Assembly (NCBI GenBank): GCA_033032865.1
Contig: JAWHQI010000327.1
Coordinates: 2,070,501-2,134,500 of the forward strand
Length of the DNA stretch: 64,000 bases
Direction: 5' to 3'
Source: Dactylorhiza incarnata
Taxonomy: Eukaryota > Streptophyta > Magnoliopsida > Asparagales > Orchidaceae
In this document: positions 1 through 11,315 of the stretch, one piece after another
Layout: every line of letters begins with the position of its first letter
How positions within the stretch are numbered: the first letter of the stretch is position 1
The notes under the pieces: model-generated
What the model was told of the DNA's origin: nothing
The model's database searches: none
What the model saw: the letters and a program-made list of their open reading frames with translations, nothing else
Translations under genes and position numbers: made by a program

Positions 1-287
1 ATAGACCCTAAGGGCACCTTTGGAGGGGACACTTCTTTGGTCTTCCTTCTCCTTAGGTCATCTTTGGTTAGCTCCTCAGACTCTCAAAGGTGCTCGGCTT
101 CAGTTTTTGGCTTGGGAGGGGAAGCGCTCTAAAGATCTTCCGGGTGCGTGGTGGGACCTCCACGCTGTAGCCAAGGGTCTGTGTTAGTGCTAAGTCTTTG
201 GTCAGGTTCCTCCGCGCGATCAGTAAGTGCGAGCTGCACCCTTCTTGGGGTCCGAACTCCTCGTTGGGCCGAATCTCGCTTCTAATA
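1..287 (+). repeat. 5' LTR, right part, of the Tat-like gypsy element
   Basis: Bases 1-250 match 31264-31518 nearly base for base, and 251-287 match 32997-33031, with the solo LTR interrupting the second copy. The window starts just downstream of the TATA box seen in the other copy (TATATA at 31262-31267), so most of U3 is missing here. The end TTCTAATA is a mutated form of the TTCCAACA end of the 3' LTR. TGGTGCGGTGAG at 292-303 may be the primer-binding site, but I could not assign a tRNA. Confidence 0.8.
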
Positions 288-344
288 TTTTTGGTGCGGT
301 GAGCGTGGATCGTAGCCGGTACAAGAAATTTTCAAGGAGGCGAC

Positions 345-1244
345 ATGGCTGGAGAGGATGTGCGAGGCGACGGTTCCGGCGGTCCGCCACCCTCTGGCTC
401 GCCAGCGACGGTGGAAATGCTAGCAGACTTCCGAAGGGAGGTCCTCGAGTCTATCAACCTCGCTTTCACCGCGGCGCATGGCGAGTTCGCAACCCTAGCA
501 CCTCAGGCGAGAATGCCCCAGGGCAGAGCGCAGGTAAGGAAGTGGTTGTCGAGGCCCCGGGACGAGACCTCGCTGGGCGAGAGCTTTTCCCAAGCCCGGC
601 GAGCGCCAACCCGACGAGTGCCATCCCGGCTAGCGCTAGTCCGGTGAGCGCGGGCCCGGTCAGAGAGCTCGTGGGGCGAGTCGAGCAGGCGAGAGCGGCG
701 AGCGGGGGAAGCCCGTTCTGCGAGCTGGTGCTCTTGGCACCACTCCCGGAGGGGTTCAGGGAGTAGGATATGATGTACTACACCGACAAGGATGAACCCG
801 TCCAGCACCCGCAGTGGTTTGAGGACATGGTCTTCCTCAGGCCCATGTCGGACGCATTCAATTGCTGACTCTTCGCAACTACCTTGAAGGAGAAGACAAG
901 GGACTGGTTTCACCAGCTCCCGAGAGGGTCGATTTACGCGTTCGAGGATCTGCGTCGTAGCTTTTTGCTTCGCTTCTCGACCTCGAAGAAGTGGAAGAAG
1001 GATGTCGAGGCGTTCTTCAAGATCAAGTAGGGGCCAGGGAGTTGTTGACCCACTATGTGGACCGATTCTAGGAAGAGGTCCTCCTCATCCAGGAGGTACC
1101 AGGATTCACCCTCTAGCTTGCCTTCACGGTGGGGCTGCGTGAGGGGTTCTTCAAGATGAGTCTGAAGCGGAAGGCCAACTTGTCCTTCGAGGAGTTGATG
1201 GAAAGGGCGGCGGAGGAAATTGAGAGCTAGACAGCCAACCCGGA
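345..1244 (+). pseudogene. gag, N-terminal part (Tat-like gypsy element)
   Basis: The likely start is the ATG at 345 (MAGEDVRGDG), 58 bases after the LTR. The first about 65 codons are open; reading then shifts frame near 530 and continues to about 1244 with several stops. The stretch at about 880-1030 contains KEKTRDWFHQL followed by a RRSFLLRFSTSKKWKK segment, the typical signature of the retrotransposon gag (capsid) domain, in which the DWFHQL block is well conserved. The gene is cut after the codons for ANPDE by the copia element at 1245 and resumes at 12758 with PEFTRRLAKL. It would form the virus-like particle. In-frame stops near 764, 866 and 1028 show that it no longer encodes capsid. 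Confidence 0.75.
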
Positions 1245-2680
1245 TGAAAGTGGAGGTTAGATCTTAAGTTAACTCTAGGGGGGGGGAGGTGAATAGAGTT
1301 TAAAACTTTTTCCCTTAGTTTTTATAGCGGAATTAAAATAGTGTTAAATATATGTGTAAACAGTGTGAGATATAAAACAAAATAAATAAAAACAGAATAA
1401 GTAAAATCACACAACACAGCACAAAGAAATAAGCAATCACAGAGGACACAAGGAAATTTTATAGTAGTTCCCCAATAACCTGGGTACGTCTACTCTTCTA
1501 CCACACTTGGTAGGATCCACTAGGATTTTTGATCAGGTGCCCTCACACCAATGAGCTTTTGTTCAGGTGCCCAAAAACCAACTAGATTTTTTGATCAGGT
1601 GTCTTGCCACCAATGGGGTAAACTTTTGAAGGGAGTTTGAACCATGTACATAATGGGATAGAGAGGGGTTATGAAGTTCTTCTCTGTCAATATGCTGAGA
1701 GAAGACTCTAGTGGATGTTGATGTAAAGCTCCCCCTGTCTGATAGAAGTATTTGACAGTTGGTGGAGAAGCTTTCTCTTGAAACAGAAATCTTCTTGTAG
1801 CAGATTAATCTGGAAGAATCAAATCTTCAGATTGTTGTTGCTCTTTAGGAGATTTGAACTTTGCAGCAGAGATCTGAGAGAGAGGGAGATCTTGAAGATG
1901 TTGTTCTCAGAGAGATGAAGATGCTGCTTGAGAAAGAAGAAGACTGAGTATTTTTGACTGTGTATTCTTCTTCTTCTCCCTTGTTCTTGCTGTGTCTATT
2001 TTTTGTGTTCTGAAAGAATGAATATTTTGAATTCTGTCGAGATGGTGAGAGAATAATCTCTGTATTGAAATATTCTATCTTTGGAATAGAATAATCAGGA
2101 TTTAATTCTTTCTTGGAACAGCAACAAAAACCAAACGACTTTGGCAGGTCCTTTAATTCCTTAGCCGTGAAATATTCCTTTGCATTAATTGTCAACGGCT
2201 ATCTTTGTCTTGGAATAAGGAAAGAAAGGAATATAATAACTAAATATAATATCCTTACTTATCTGTCTTGAATACGTCCAAAGATATTTGAATAGATCCG
2301 TTAAAGTCGTCGATCTGTGTTCAGAGAACTGACAAATAACTGATATTTAAGTATTAAATAATCTGGACTTTGTATTTGTCGATCTGAGCTTCAGTAAAGA
2401 ATTTGTCGAGCGCTGGCTGAAATTTGTCGAGCGCTGGCTGAAATTTGTCGAGCGCTGGCTGGAATCTGTCGAGCGCTGGTTGGAATCTGTCGAGCGCTGG
2501 CTGGAATTTGTCGAGCGCCGATAGCCATTTGTCGAACGCTGGGAACTTAAAATTTTCCTTAAGTTCTAGCTAATCTAACAGCCTAAAGACTTGACCCTTA
2601 AACTATACAATGGAGTCAACTTGATTCTTAGTCAACATATAGTGATCCTAGCCCAAATCAGTAATAGGGTTGTTCCAACA
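1245..2680 (-). repeat. 3' LTR of element A
   Basis: On the element's strand it runs from TGTTGGAACA at 2680 down to ...CTTTCA at 1245. It is nearly identical to 11316-12757 over its whole length, with a G-run length difference near 1277 and dispersed point changes. It contains a 21-bp tandem repeat (2401-2543). The open frame at 2195-1845 is found in both LTRs but resembles no protein I know and is probably incidental. Confidence 0.92.
2401..2543 (-). repeat. 21-bp tandem repeat with TTTGTCGAGCGCTGG core in the LTR
   Basis: Seven copies of a 21-base unit (starts at 2401, 2422, 2443 and onward) carry TTTGTCGAGCGCTGG or close variants (TCTGTCGAGCG, TTTGTCGAACG). The 5' LTR has the same array at about 12478-12617, with one degenerate unit reading GTCGACCGCTGA. 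The TTTGTCGA half matches one arm of the 23-bp palindromes found in gag and upstream of the accessory gene of the same element. Confidence 0.85.
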
Positions 2681-2694
2681 ATCTCCCCCTATTT
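2681..2694 (-). other. Polypurine tract of element A
   Basis: On the minus strand AAATAGGGGGAGAT directly precedes the LTR start TGTTGG. It is the usual plus-strand primer of reverse transcription and fixes both the orientation and the LTR edge. Confidence 0.85.
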
Positions 2695-2878
2695 GGGTTA
2701 GGATACTATTTTACAATCATTCAATTTATAAATAACAAAAGAACAAACAGCAGAGCATATAAATATATCTGACAGAATGTAAATTCATTTCAGCACATAG
2801 AATAAAGCATAGTGCTCTGAGTTTATAAACATTACAACCAAAATGTTAAACAAGAACAAAATATCGTCTGAACCTTTT

Positions 2879-5619
2879 TCATTTCTTTGCTGAGGAAGGC
2901 TTAAAGATAATTTCTCTGTTGGGATCTTCAGATTTCCTCTTACTCAAATAGAGATCCCGAGCTCCCAGAATAGTTTGAGATTTGCCTTGAATAACTACTG
3001 CTTGTGGGTGCTGTATCAAAATTTTTTCAGCATTGAACAGATTCTTTGATTTATACTTTTCAAATTCTTTTCTTCTATACTCTGACATGGTTGAATATTG
3101 AGAGTAATCTTTTCCTTCAGCTTTTGCTTTATTTATTTGAGCTGTGACAATTTTCTCCTTGAATCTAGCCATCTGAGCTATCTCTTCAGCTTCTGTATCA
3201 ACTGGGGAATAAGGCCTTTCATCAGGATCAATGGCCTGCAATGAAGGTTGGTCAGAAGGAATATTTCTTTGCCTGTGCAAAGATCCATCAGATATTTAAT
3301 ACTTGTATTCTGTGGAAACATTCCTGGAAGAATTTGAAGGAGGTCCTGAAGACCAAGAACTCTGATAACCACTTGTGCTAGATGGTGTCTTGGATTGCTG
3401 AGAGGTGAACTTCTGAGAGGAAGAAGAGGGTGCTGCTGAACCTGCTGCTGGAGTAGGAAGAGGAGGAGGATTATATTTGACAGGCTTGTCAGAATAATAA
3501 CCAGTCTTCCTCATCTTCTTTCTTTTCTTGTTCTCATTCCTGGAAAATTTCATCCAGTTTGGAGTATCTTTATCAAGAGGAATATTATGAAGAATGTAAT
3601 AAGGAATATCATTATTTGGATTTGGAGGCTCAGGGACAGCCATTGACTTTGCTTTCCTTTTCTTTCTTTTCTTAGATGATGAATCATCAGAATCACTATC
3701 ACTATCATCAGAATCAGAAGATGGAATTGGTTCATCATATAAAGCATTGACCAATTTAAGAGCTTTAATCTTTTGCTCTTCAGCTTCAAAAGCTGCATCT
3801 TCTGCTTTCCAGATTTCATCAAAATCAGGAATTGGGGTTTCATAAAAAACAAAAGTTGGAACATCAAAACTTTTGATAATTTCCTCTGAAATTACAACGG
3901 ATTCTTCTGCTTGACTTTGAATTTGAACTGAAATAGGAACTGGATCTGCAATCTGAACTTCAAAACTTCTGATAATCTTTTTCAACAAAACTTTATCTAT
4001 TGGAGCAGTATATGGAACTATTGCTCTTGAGTATACTTGATATTTTGGCAGATTTGAGAAAATTGAATCAAATTTAGACAACAAAGAAATAATATCTAGA
4101 GAGGGATGAATATAGATATTATTTATCTCTTCTATAACTGCAACTTCTGAAACTGGAAAAACTGGAGTTGTAAATAAGTCAAACATTTCTGAATCATATT
4201 TTGGAGCTTCTGCTGCTTCTGGAGCTTCTTCATGAGACATCTCCCCCTGCCTAGCTTCAGGAATACCTGAATCTAGGCCCCTAGAAGAAGGGACAGAATG
4301 AGAGGATGGAATGAAGACATTTTAGCAGATAGATCAGAAATGGCTTTAAGAACTGGAGCAAATTTTGCATCCAGGATGGTATCTAGCTTAGGAAGAATAT
4401 TAAGAGCTGGAGCAAGTTTTGCATCCAGGAGAGTGTCTAGCTTTTGAAAGACATGATCAAAAATTTGATCAGCCACAGATGAGAAATTGATATAGATGAA
4501 TTCAGGTGGATTGGATGATGAGGATGTAGAAGAGGATGGAATGAAGATAGGTACAAAAATGTTTGCAGCATGGGCATGTTGTTGAGGGGTGTTTTGATGG
4601 ATAGGACATGAATGGTGGATGGGTGACTGGTGGTCATCATGTATGAGAGATAGAGGTGGAGAAGTGTGAGGAGGCAGAGAGTCAAATGAAGGAGGGGGGA
4701 GGTCATTTGTAGGTGTTGGAGAATTGGGAGAATTTGGAGTAGGAGATTGTGCAGGGGAAATATGCTGAGTAGGTGGAGGTGGGAGAGGAGGAGAAGAAAC
4801 AAGAGGAGAAGAAACTTCTGGAAGGGTTGAGGGAGTGACTGATACAGTCCTAGTGTCTTCAGAAGCTTGCCTTGCTGATCTGGGATTCTTCTTTGGAAAT
4901 ACCCTATCCCACTTGGCAAAGAGAGTTGAGGTCAGCTTCTTGCTTGCATTTATTGTTACCTTGGGAGAGATCAAAAGGTCTTGGTGCCTTTCCTGCAGAA
5001 AAATTCTTAAAATTCTTCCAAAACAAGCATTATCCTCCTTGCAAACCTTCTTAATTAACTCAAAAAGAATTGATCCCCAATTCAGTTTCTTCTTTTCCAT
5101 CAAGGCCACCATCAAAAGAAATTGGTGCCTTTTAATGTAATCATGACTTGTTGTCTTGCCTAACAGGACTTTTCCAACAATATCAGACAAAAACTTGTAT
5201 TCCATAGACAAGTTTTTCTTCAGCAAATGGTTAGGGTTTCCATTTGAGTGACCCATCTTAACCAAAGCATCATTAAACTCATCAGAGCTTAACTCTAAGT
5301 CATCATCACCATTTACAAAACCAAAAACTTCAGATAGAATATTTGGGGTTAGAAGAACCTGATGTCCTGATATTGTTTCAGATAAACTTTCATCTTCTGA
5401 CATAGCAGTATAAACCCATTCTTTGATTTCTGCTACAGATAGCTTTATCCTTGTGATCATAAACTTCTTCATCTGTTGTTCTTCAAAGAGTTGAAGAATG
5501 TCCTTGAAAACTTGGTCAGACTGAGCGAATGATTCCATATCTATGTCGAATCCGGCGTCGAACTTCATGGAGTAAAGCGCGACTTGAGAAATCGCCATTG
5601 AGACCTGCAATAGAGACAA
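2879..5619 (-). pseudogene. Accessory (post-pol) gene of element A, plant-transposon-protein type
   Basis: A minus-strand gene between pol and the 3' LTR, opening at 5619 (MSLLQVSMAISQ). Residues about 65-250 hold a globular domain with VYTAMSEDES, a LSMEYKFLSDIVGKVLLGK block and LNWGSILFELI. It aligns by eye with the accessory gene of element B (LMADIVGKALLRK, TNWGQIIFKRI). I relate both to the 'putative plant transposon protein' family often seen in Sirevirus-like elements, from memory. A proline/serine-rich middle, an acidic serine stretch (SSDSDDSDSDSDDSSSKKRK) with basic runs, and a charged tail follow. One frameshift near 4310-4330 and one stop at 3296 break it; the segments 4240-3299 and 3280-2879 share a frame. 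Function is unknown; such ORFs have been called env-like, but I see no convincing membrane segment. Confidence 0.7.
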
Positions 5620-5815
5620 AGATCAAGTGCAGAGGGGAACTAGAGGGAAAGCGATTTCTGTAGGCGCATGCTTAGAAAGAAATAAGAATGAGATTAAATA
5701 GAAAGATCGGAGAAGGGGGCGCATTGGTGAAGCGACGTTCGGCAAAAACTTAATAAAAGAAGAAGTCGAAAAGACTTTAGGTCTCCGTCAGATAGCGTTC
5801 GACAAAAATATCTTT

Positions 5816-5928
5816 TTCGTCGACCACCGTTCGACAGGTGAGATTTTCTTTTTCGATTCTGAAGTTAAAAGGTTTTGTCGACCATCGTTCGACAAATGAT
5901 TCAAATTCGTCGTCCTCCGTTCGACGAA
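5816..5928. repeat. Three 23-bp imperfect palindromes between pol and the accessory gene
   Basis: At 5816-5838, 5874-5896 and 5906-5928 the sequence reads TTYGTCGA, a 7-base spacer ending in CGT, then TCGACRRR. The second copy has fully complementary 8-base arms; the first and third have one or two arm mismatches. Half sites lie nearby (GCGTTCGACAAA at about 5795). The cluster is 200-300 bases upstream of the accessory gene start at 5619. The same palindrome occurs three times in gag (9355-9494). Confidence 0.85.
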
Positions 5929-5956
5929 TTGAGGGGATAAATAGAAATTTTAATTT

Positions 5957-8900
5957 TTAACAGATTGAATCTCCATCTATCATTCCTATCTGATTTATAA
6001 AGAAGATATGTTTCTTTTCATCCAAGGGCTTGGTGAAAATGTCAGCTCTTTGCAAATCAGTAGAAATAAATTGTAGGCAAATTTTATTTTTATCCACATT
6101 ATCCCTAAGGAAGTGGTGCCTAATTTCTGTGTTTAGTCCTACTATGGAGAACTGGATTTTGTGTTATAGATATTGCACTAGTATTGTCACAAAATATAGT
6201 TGAATTATTTAAGTTGACATCATATTCTAAGAGCTGATTTTGTATCCACAACATCTGTGAGCAGCAACTGCCAACAACCATGTATTCAGCTTCAGCTGTT
6301 GATGTGGACACAAATGTCTGCTTCTTACAAAACCAATACACAAGCCTATCACCAAGAAACTGACAAGTTCCTGATGTGCTTTTCCTGTCTACTCTGCATC
6401 CAGCTTAATCTGAATCCGAGAATCCAGTTAATTCAAATTCATATGCTGTTGGATACCAAAGTCCTAGATTAGGGCAACCCTTTATATATCTCAAAATATT
6501 TCTTAATAAAATTAGATGAGATTCTTTGGGGTTAACTTGAAACCTAGCACAAATACTGGTAGCAAACATTATGTCAGGCCTACTTGCTGTTAAATAAAGT
6601 AGTGAGTCAACAATTGTTCTATATACTTTTGAATCAACAGGTTTCCCTGATTCATCATTATCAACAACAGCATTTGAGGGCATGGGTGTTTTCATGGTGG
6701 AAGAATCAGACATACCAAATCTTTTCACTAATTCCTTAGCATACTTAGATTGGGATATGAAGATTCCATTTGGAGTTTGCTTCACTTGAAGACCAAGGAA
6801 GTATGATAACTCACCCATACTACTCATTTCAAATTTAGATTGCATTAGATTAGAAAATCTTTTGCACAAATTTGAATCAGTAGAGCCAAAAATAATATCA
6901 TCTACATATATTTGAACTAACAAAGTTTGATTTTTATGTATCTTGAAAAATAGGCTTTTATCTACTATGCCTCTACAGAAATTGTTTTCCAAAAGAAAAC
7001 TAACTAAAGTCTCATACAATCCTCTAGGAGCTTGTTTGAGACCATAAAGAGCTTTCTTAAGCTTAAATACATAAGAGGATTGAGTTGGAGAGATGAAACT
7101 TGGTGGTTGTTCACATAGACTTCTTCTTTGATTTCTCCATTTAAAAATGCACTCTTCACATCCATTTGATATACCTTGAATTTTTTATATGCAGCAAATG
7201 CAAGAAAATTTTTGATTACTTCAAGTCTTGCAACAGGAGCAAAGGTCTGATCATAATCAATCCCTTCTTCCTGTGAATATCCTTGGGCTACCAATCTTGC
7301 TTTATTTCTCACAATATTGCCTTGTTCATCTAGCTTGTTCCTGAAGACCCATTTAGTGCTAATGACTGGATGGCCCTTTAGTCTTGGAACCAAATCCCAA
7401 ACCTTGTTCCTTTCAAATTGGTTGAGCTCCTCTTGCATTGCAAGAATCCAATTTGGATCTTGTTCTGCATCTGTTATAATTTGAGGTTCAACTTGTGATA
7501 GGAAACAAGTATGCATCTGATTTTGGTGTAGTTGATGCTTTGTTTGTACACCTGCTGAAATATCTCCAATCACTTGTGATATTGGATGATCTCTAATTGT
7601 GATGTGTTCAACAGTTAGAGCTGGTTCAGCAATAGTATCTTCTTGGGGAATTTGTTCAGCTGTTACTTGAATTGATTTGTCAGCAAGATCTTCTGGATGA
7701 TCTTCTTCTTCACTATCTTCAAGTGTTTGAGTTGTTGGAAGTAAAGAATCTCTTTTCTCTAGATTTAGCTCACTTAGCTCTTCACATAGATCTGATACCT
7801 GCAAGGTATTTATGGTAGAGGTGGTATTCCTCTCCTCATTTAACAGGTTTGTTTCATCAAAAGAAACATGCATAGACTCCTCTATCTTAAGAGTAGATTT
7901 GTTGTAGACTCTATATACTTTACTAGATAGAGAGTATCCAAGGAATATGCCTTCAGCTGCCTTAGCTTCAAACTTCCTTAGATATTTCTTATCATTGTTA
8001 TGCACATAGCATTTACAACCAAAAATCTTAAAATAACTAACCTTAGGCTTTTTATTCTTGAGTAGTTCATAGGGAGTCTTATCCTTAAGTTTATGTATCA
8101 GGCTTCTATTCAACACATAATTTGCTGTGTTCACTGCCCCTGCCCAAAAGGAGAGTGGCAAATGAGCATCAACAAGCAATGTAGTTGTTGATTCAATTAG
8201 TGTTCTATTTTTCCTTTCAGCTACCCCATTTTGTTGAGGGTTTCTAGGAGCAGAGAAACACTGCCTGATCCCTTCTTTTCCACAAAATTCTCTCATCAGA
8301 AGAGACTCAAACTTAGTGCCATGATCACTTCTGATCAATGCAACTACAGTAGAGTACTCAGTCTTGATGGACCTGAGAAAGTCTGTTAGAACTTTGAAGG
8401 TGTCAGACTTGTTCCTAAGAAAGAACACCCAAGTGAATCTTGAGAAATCATCTACAATAACTAGAGAATAATGCTTCCCTCCTAAACTCTATATAGCAGT
8501 AGGTCCAAAAAGATCTAAATGCAGCAAATACAGAATCCTAGGTGAATCACTCTTGGATAAAGATTTGAAACTACTTCTAGTCTGCTTACCTAACTGACAA
8601 GCCCTGCAAAGTCCTTCCTTCTTGTATGAACCAGAAGGCAGTCCTCTGACAAGATTGTCCTTAGAAAGCTTAGAGATAGTTCTAAGATTAATGTGTCCAA
8701 GCCTTTTATGTCATAGTTCATTTGTCTTACTTATTGAATTAAATAGACAGATGTCTGTATTGGCAGAGTCAAAATTGACTAGATAAATGTTTCCTTGTCT
8801 AATACCAGATAATACATTTATATTTTTATTATTGGTAATAAGACATTGGGAAGGGTTAAAGGTTACCTGATAACCTTCATCACATAACTGGCTTATGCTG

Positions 8901-9133
8901 ATGAGGTTGTGCTTGAGACCTTTGACATATAATACTTCTTTGAAGGTGACTGCTCCAATCTTGACTTGTCCATATCCTTTTGTCTGTCCACAGTTGGAGT
9001 CTCCAAAGACAACTTTGGGTCCAAGCTTTGCCTTATAATTTATCGGGTTGGCCTTGTTTCCTGTCATATGCTTTGAGCATCCACTATCCAAGTACCAATA
9101 TTCTTTTATTTTTGGATAGCTGTGTACCTGCAA
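5957..9133 (-). pseudogene. pol of element A: protease, integrase, RT, RNase H (copia)
   Basis: In order on the minus strand: aspartic protease with the DSG motif (YLDSGCSKHMTG, about 9080); a zinc-binding region with HKRLGH (about 8695) and the CRACQLGKQ pair; integrase core with SDHGTKFES and [11 protein letters not shown] (8330-8200); RT with [13 protein letters not shown] (about 7150) and the catalytic YVDDI (about 6905); RNase H with the STAEAEYM block (about 6290). The protease-integrase part is one frame broken by two stops (about 8709 and 8490). A frameshift near 7110-7020 splits RT, a stop at 6402-6404 interrupts RNase H and a last frameshift near 6130 precedes the natural end at 5957. 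It continues gag in the same frame across a stop at 9149. The polyprotein would process gag, copy RNA and integrate cDNA; this copy cannot. Confidence 0.9.
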
Positions 9134-9148
9134 AGACAGAAAAATAAA

Positions 9149-11204
9149 CTAGTTGTTTTTGACCAAGACTACCTTGGGTCCTTTTGTCTTACCACAATAT
9201 TCAGAAATAAAGGACATTTCAGGCTGATCCTTATAGCCTTGTGGATGATATCTCCTTGAATGTATTATCCATTCAGTGAAAGGATTTTTAGTCTGTTTTG
9301 AATTAGAATTCTTGAAATTTTCTGCATAGTATCTGTTCGACAAATTTGGGTAAGTTCGTCGATCGTCGTTCGACGAATGTACATGATTTCGTCGAACGCC
9401 GTCCATGTAATAACTATACTGAAAATCTGTTTTCAGTTTTCGTCGATCTCCGTTCGACAAATTTAAATCTTTTCGTCGAGCTTCGTTCGACGAATTCTTC
9501 TGAATTCTTTTATTCTTAACAGACTTGCTTGAAATATCTTTATTTGCTTCTACAGCCTCTTTGCTTTTAGCAGAAACAAATTTTATAGGTGTAGAAAGTA
9601 TATTCTTCTTAATTAGAGGTGGCTCACTTGATGAAGCACCTAAGCCCAGTTTGCTATTAAGTCTAGCATTTACTGTGCTTGTTATGTCCATCAGTTTGAT
9701 GCTTCTCCATTCAGGGATTCTTCAAACTCTTTGGCCTCAGACAACTTGCTCTCAATGAGAACTATATGTTTCCTGGAGGCAGCCAAATCTTTCTTAAGAT
9801 TTATATTTTCTTCACTTATAATTTTCATTTCAGCTAGCTTGCTTCTGAGTGAGATTATTTCTTTCTCAGATTGTAGTAAGTCTAAGCAAAGAACTTTGAA
9901 TTCAGCTTTGAATTCAACTGAAGTAAAATCAAAGTGAGATAATACCTGATCTGCATCATCTTCTGCTTCTGATTCTGATTTTTCTTCAGAATTATGTCCT
10001 GAGGCATTGATAGCCATCATGCAAAAGGTTCTTTCTTCTTCATCATCATTGGAGCTGGATGAGGAAGCATATTCTGACTCACTGCCTGAGTCATATATTG
10101 CCATCAGACATTGTTCATTTTCCTTTGATTTTTCTTCATCATCATCAGATGAGCTGGATGATGATTCAGATTCAGTTTCACTCCAAGATTCTGCTATAAA
10201 TCATCTTCCCTTCTTTTTGTGCTTGTGGGAGGAAGACATGCTGGAGCTTCTTTTCTCTTCTTTTTCCTTTTTCTTTTCTTTCTTTTGATTTTCTGGACAT
10301 TCTGTCAGGTAGTGTCCAGGTTTCCTGCAACCATAGCAAATAACTTCTTTAGGATTTAATTTGTCATACCTTGATTTTTCTCTTGTTCTGGACTCTTTCT
10401 TTCTGAAGTCCTTACTAGTCATTTTGTAAAATCTCTTGGCTATGAGGCTCATGAGCTCCTCATCTTTTGGAGACTTTTCTTCTTCTTCAGTAGCTTGGAA
10501 GGCAATATTTCTGTCCTTCTTTGTTGAAGAGGAAGTGCTCACTTGTACAGCTTCTCTTGTCTTAATGAGTTGCTCATAGGATTTGAGCTTTCCTAATAAG
10601 CTTTCAGTGGTGATCTCATTGAGGCCTCTGGCTTTCTTGATTGGCCAGATCCTATAGTTCCATGTGCTGGGGAAGCACAATAGGATCTTATCATTTACCT
10701 CAGTGACAGAGATCACTTTGTCCAGAGATTTCAGCTCATTGATTATGAGACTGAGTCTGTTATACATGTCTGCAACTGTCTCTGTTTTTCCTTTCTTGAA
10801 GTTTTCATACTGAGAGATCAAGTGTGATCTTCTGTCTTTCCTTTCATCTGCAGAACCTACAACCATATTGTTTAGTGAGATCCAAATCTCTCTTGCTGAA
10901 GTACATTCAACCACTTTCTGGAATATGTCATCAGACATAGTTTGAGCCAGAATATTCATGGCTTTAGCATCTGTACTTCTTTGCTTCTTTTGTGCTTCTG
11001 TCCACTCAGGAGGTGGGACAGCATGGTTGTCTGTTGTTGCTTCAGTGCTTGTTGATGTTGTAGGTGCTGGAGGCCCTGTCAAAATAACATTGAAAATCTC
11101 TTCATCAATTGAGTATAAAGCCTAATCCTTGCTTTCCACAGTGCAAACTTACTAAGATTGCACATAGAAGGTCTTGTGCTTGAATACTCCTTGTTTTGTG
11201 CCAT
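9149..11204 (-). pseudogene. gag of element A (copia, UBN2-type, CCHC knuckle)
   Basis: The likely start is the ATG at 11204 (MAQNKEYSSTRP), about 110 bases from the LTR; a frameshift near 11080 leads into the long frame at 11082-10201. That frame holds the copia gag core (WTEAQKKQRSTDAKAMNIL, SAREIWISLNNMV, YENFKKGKTETVADMYNRL) and one zinc knuckle CYGCRKPGHYLTEC near 10340-10300. After a stop at 10198 the same frame gives an acidic serine-rich stretch and a coiled coil (FKVLCLDLLQSEKEIISLRSKL). A second frameshift near 9691 leads into a basic tail with the three 23-bp palindromes inside coding sequence, ending KTKGPKVVLVK before a stop at 9149. The unusually long gag with a coiled-coil tail fits Sireviruses. 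Confidence 0.85.
9355..9494. repeat. Three 23-bp palindromes inside gag of element A
   Basis: At 9355-9377, 9439-9461 and 9472-9494 the sequence reads TTCGTCGA, 7 bases ending in CGT, TCGACRAA. Copies 1 and 3 have perfect 8-base arms. They lie in gag coding sequence and encode a repeated basic peptide (variants of NLSNGDRRK and SSNDDRRTY). A partial copy is at 9389-9408. Confidence 0.88.
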
Positions 11205-11300
11205 GAGTTTTTAACAAAAAATAAATAAACAAAAACTCTAAATTAATTTAAGATCTAATTGATCTTTATGATTCAGGTGTTAGCCTGTAAAGAATCAACT

Positions 11301-11313
11301 TCCTATGATACCA
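11301..11313 (-). other. Primer-binding site of element A
   Basis: On the minus strand, two bases after the 5' LTR, the sequence is TGGTATCATAGGA, the common copia form complementary to the 3' end of initiator methionine tRNA. Confidence 0.85.
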
Positions 11314-11315
11314 AT

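Noticed and set aside
1845..2195. 116-codon frame on the minus strand, also in the other LTR (11922-12272)
   Set aside because: Lies wholly within the LTR of element A, has low-complexity Ser/Lys content and no recognisable domain; its presence in both copies is explained by LTR identity.
2879..5619. Envelope gene assignment for the accessory gene
   Set aside because: Post-pol genes of Sireviruses have been called env-like, but I see no signal peptide, transmembrane helix or furin-type site here or in element B.
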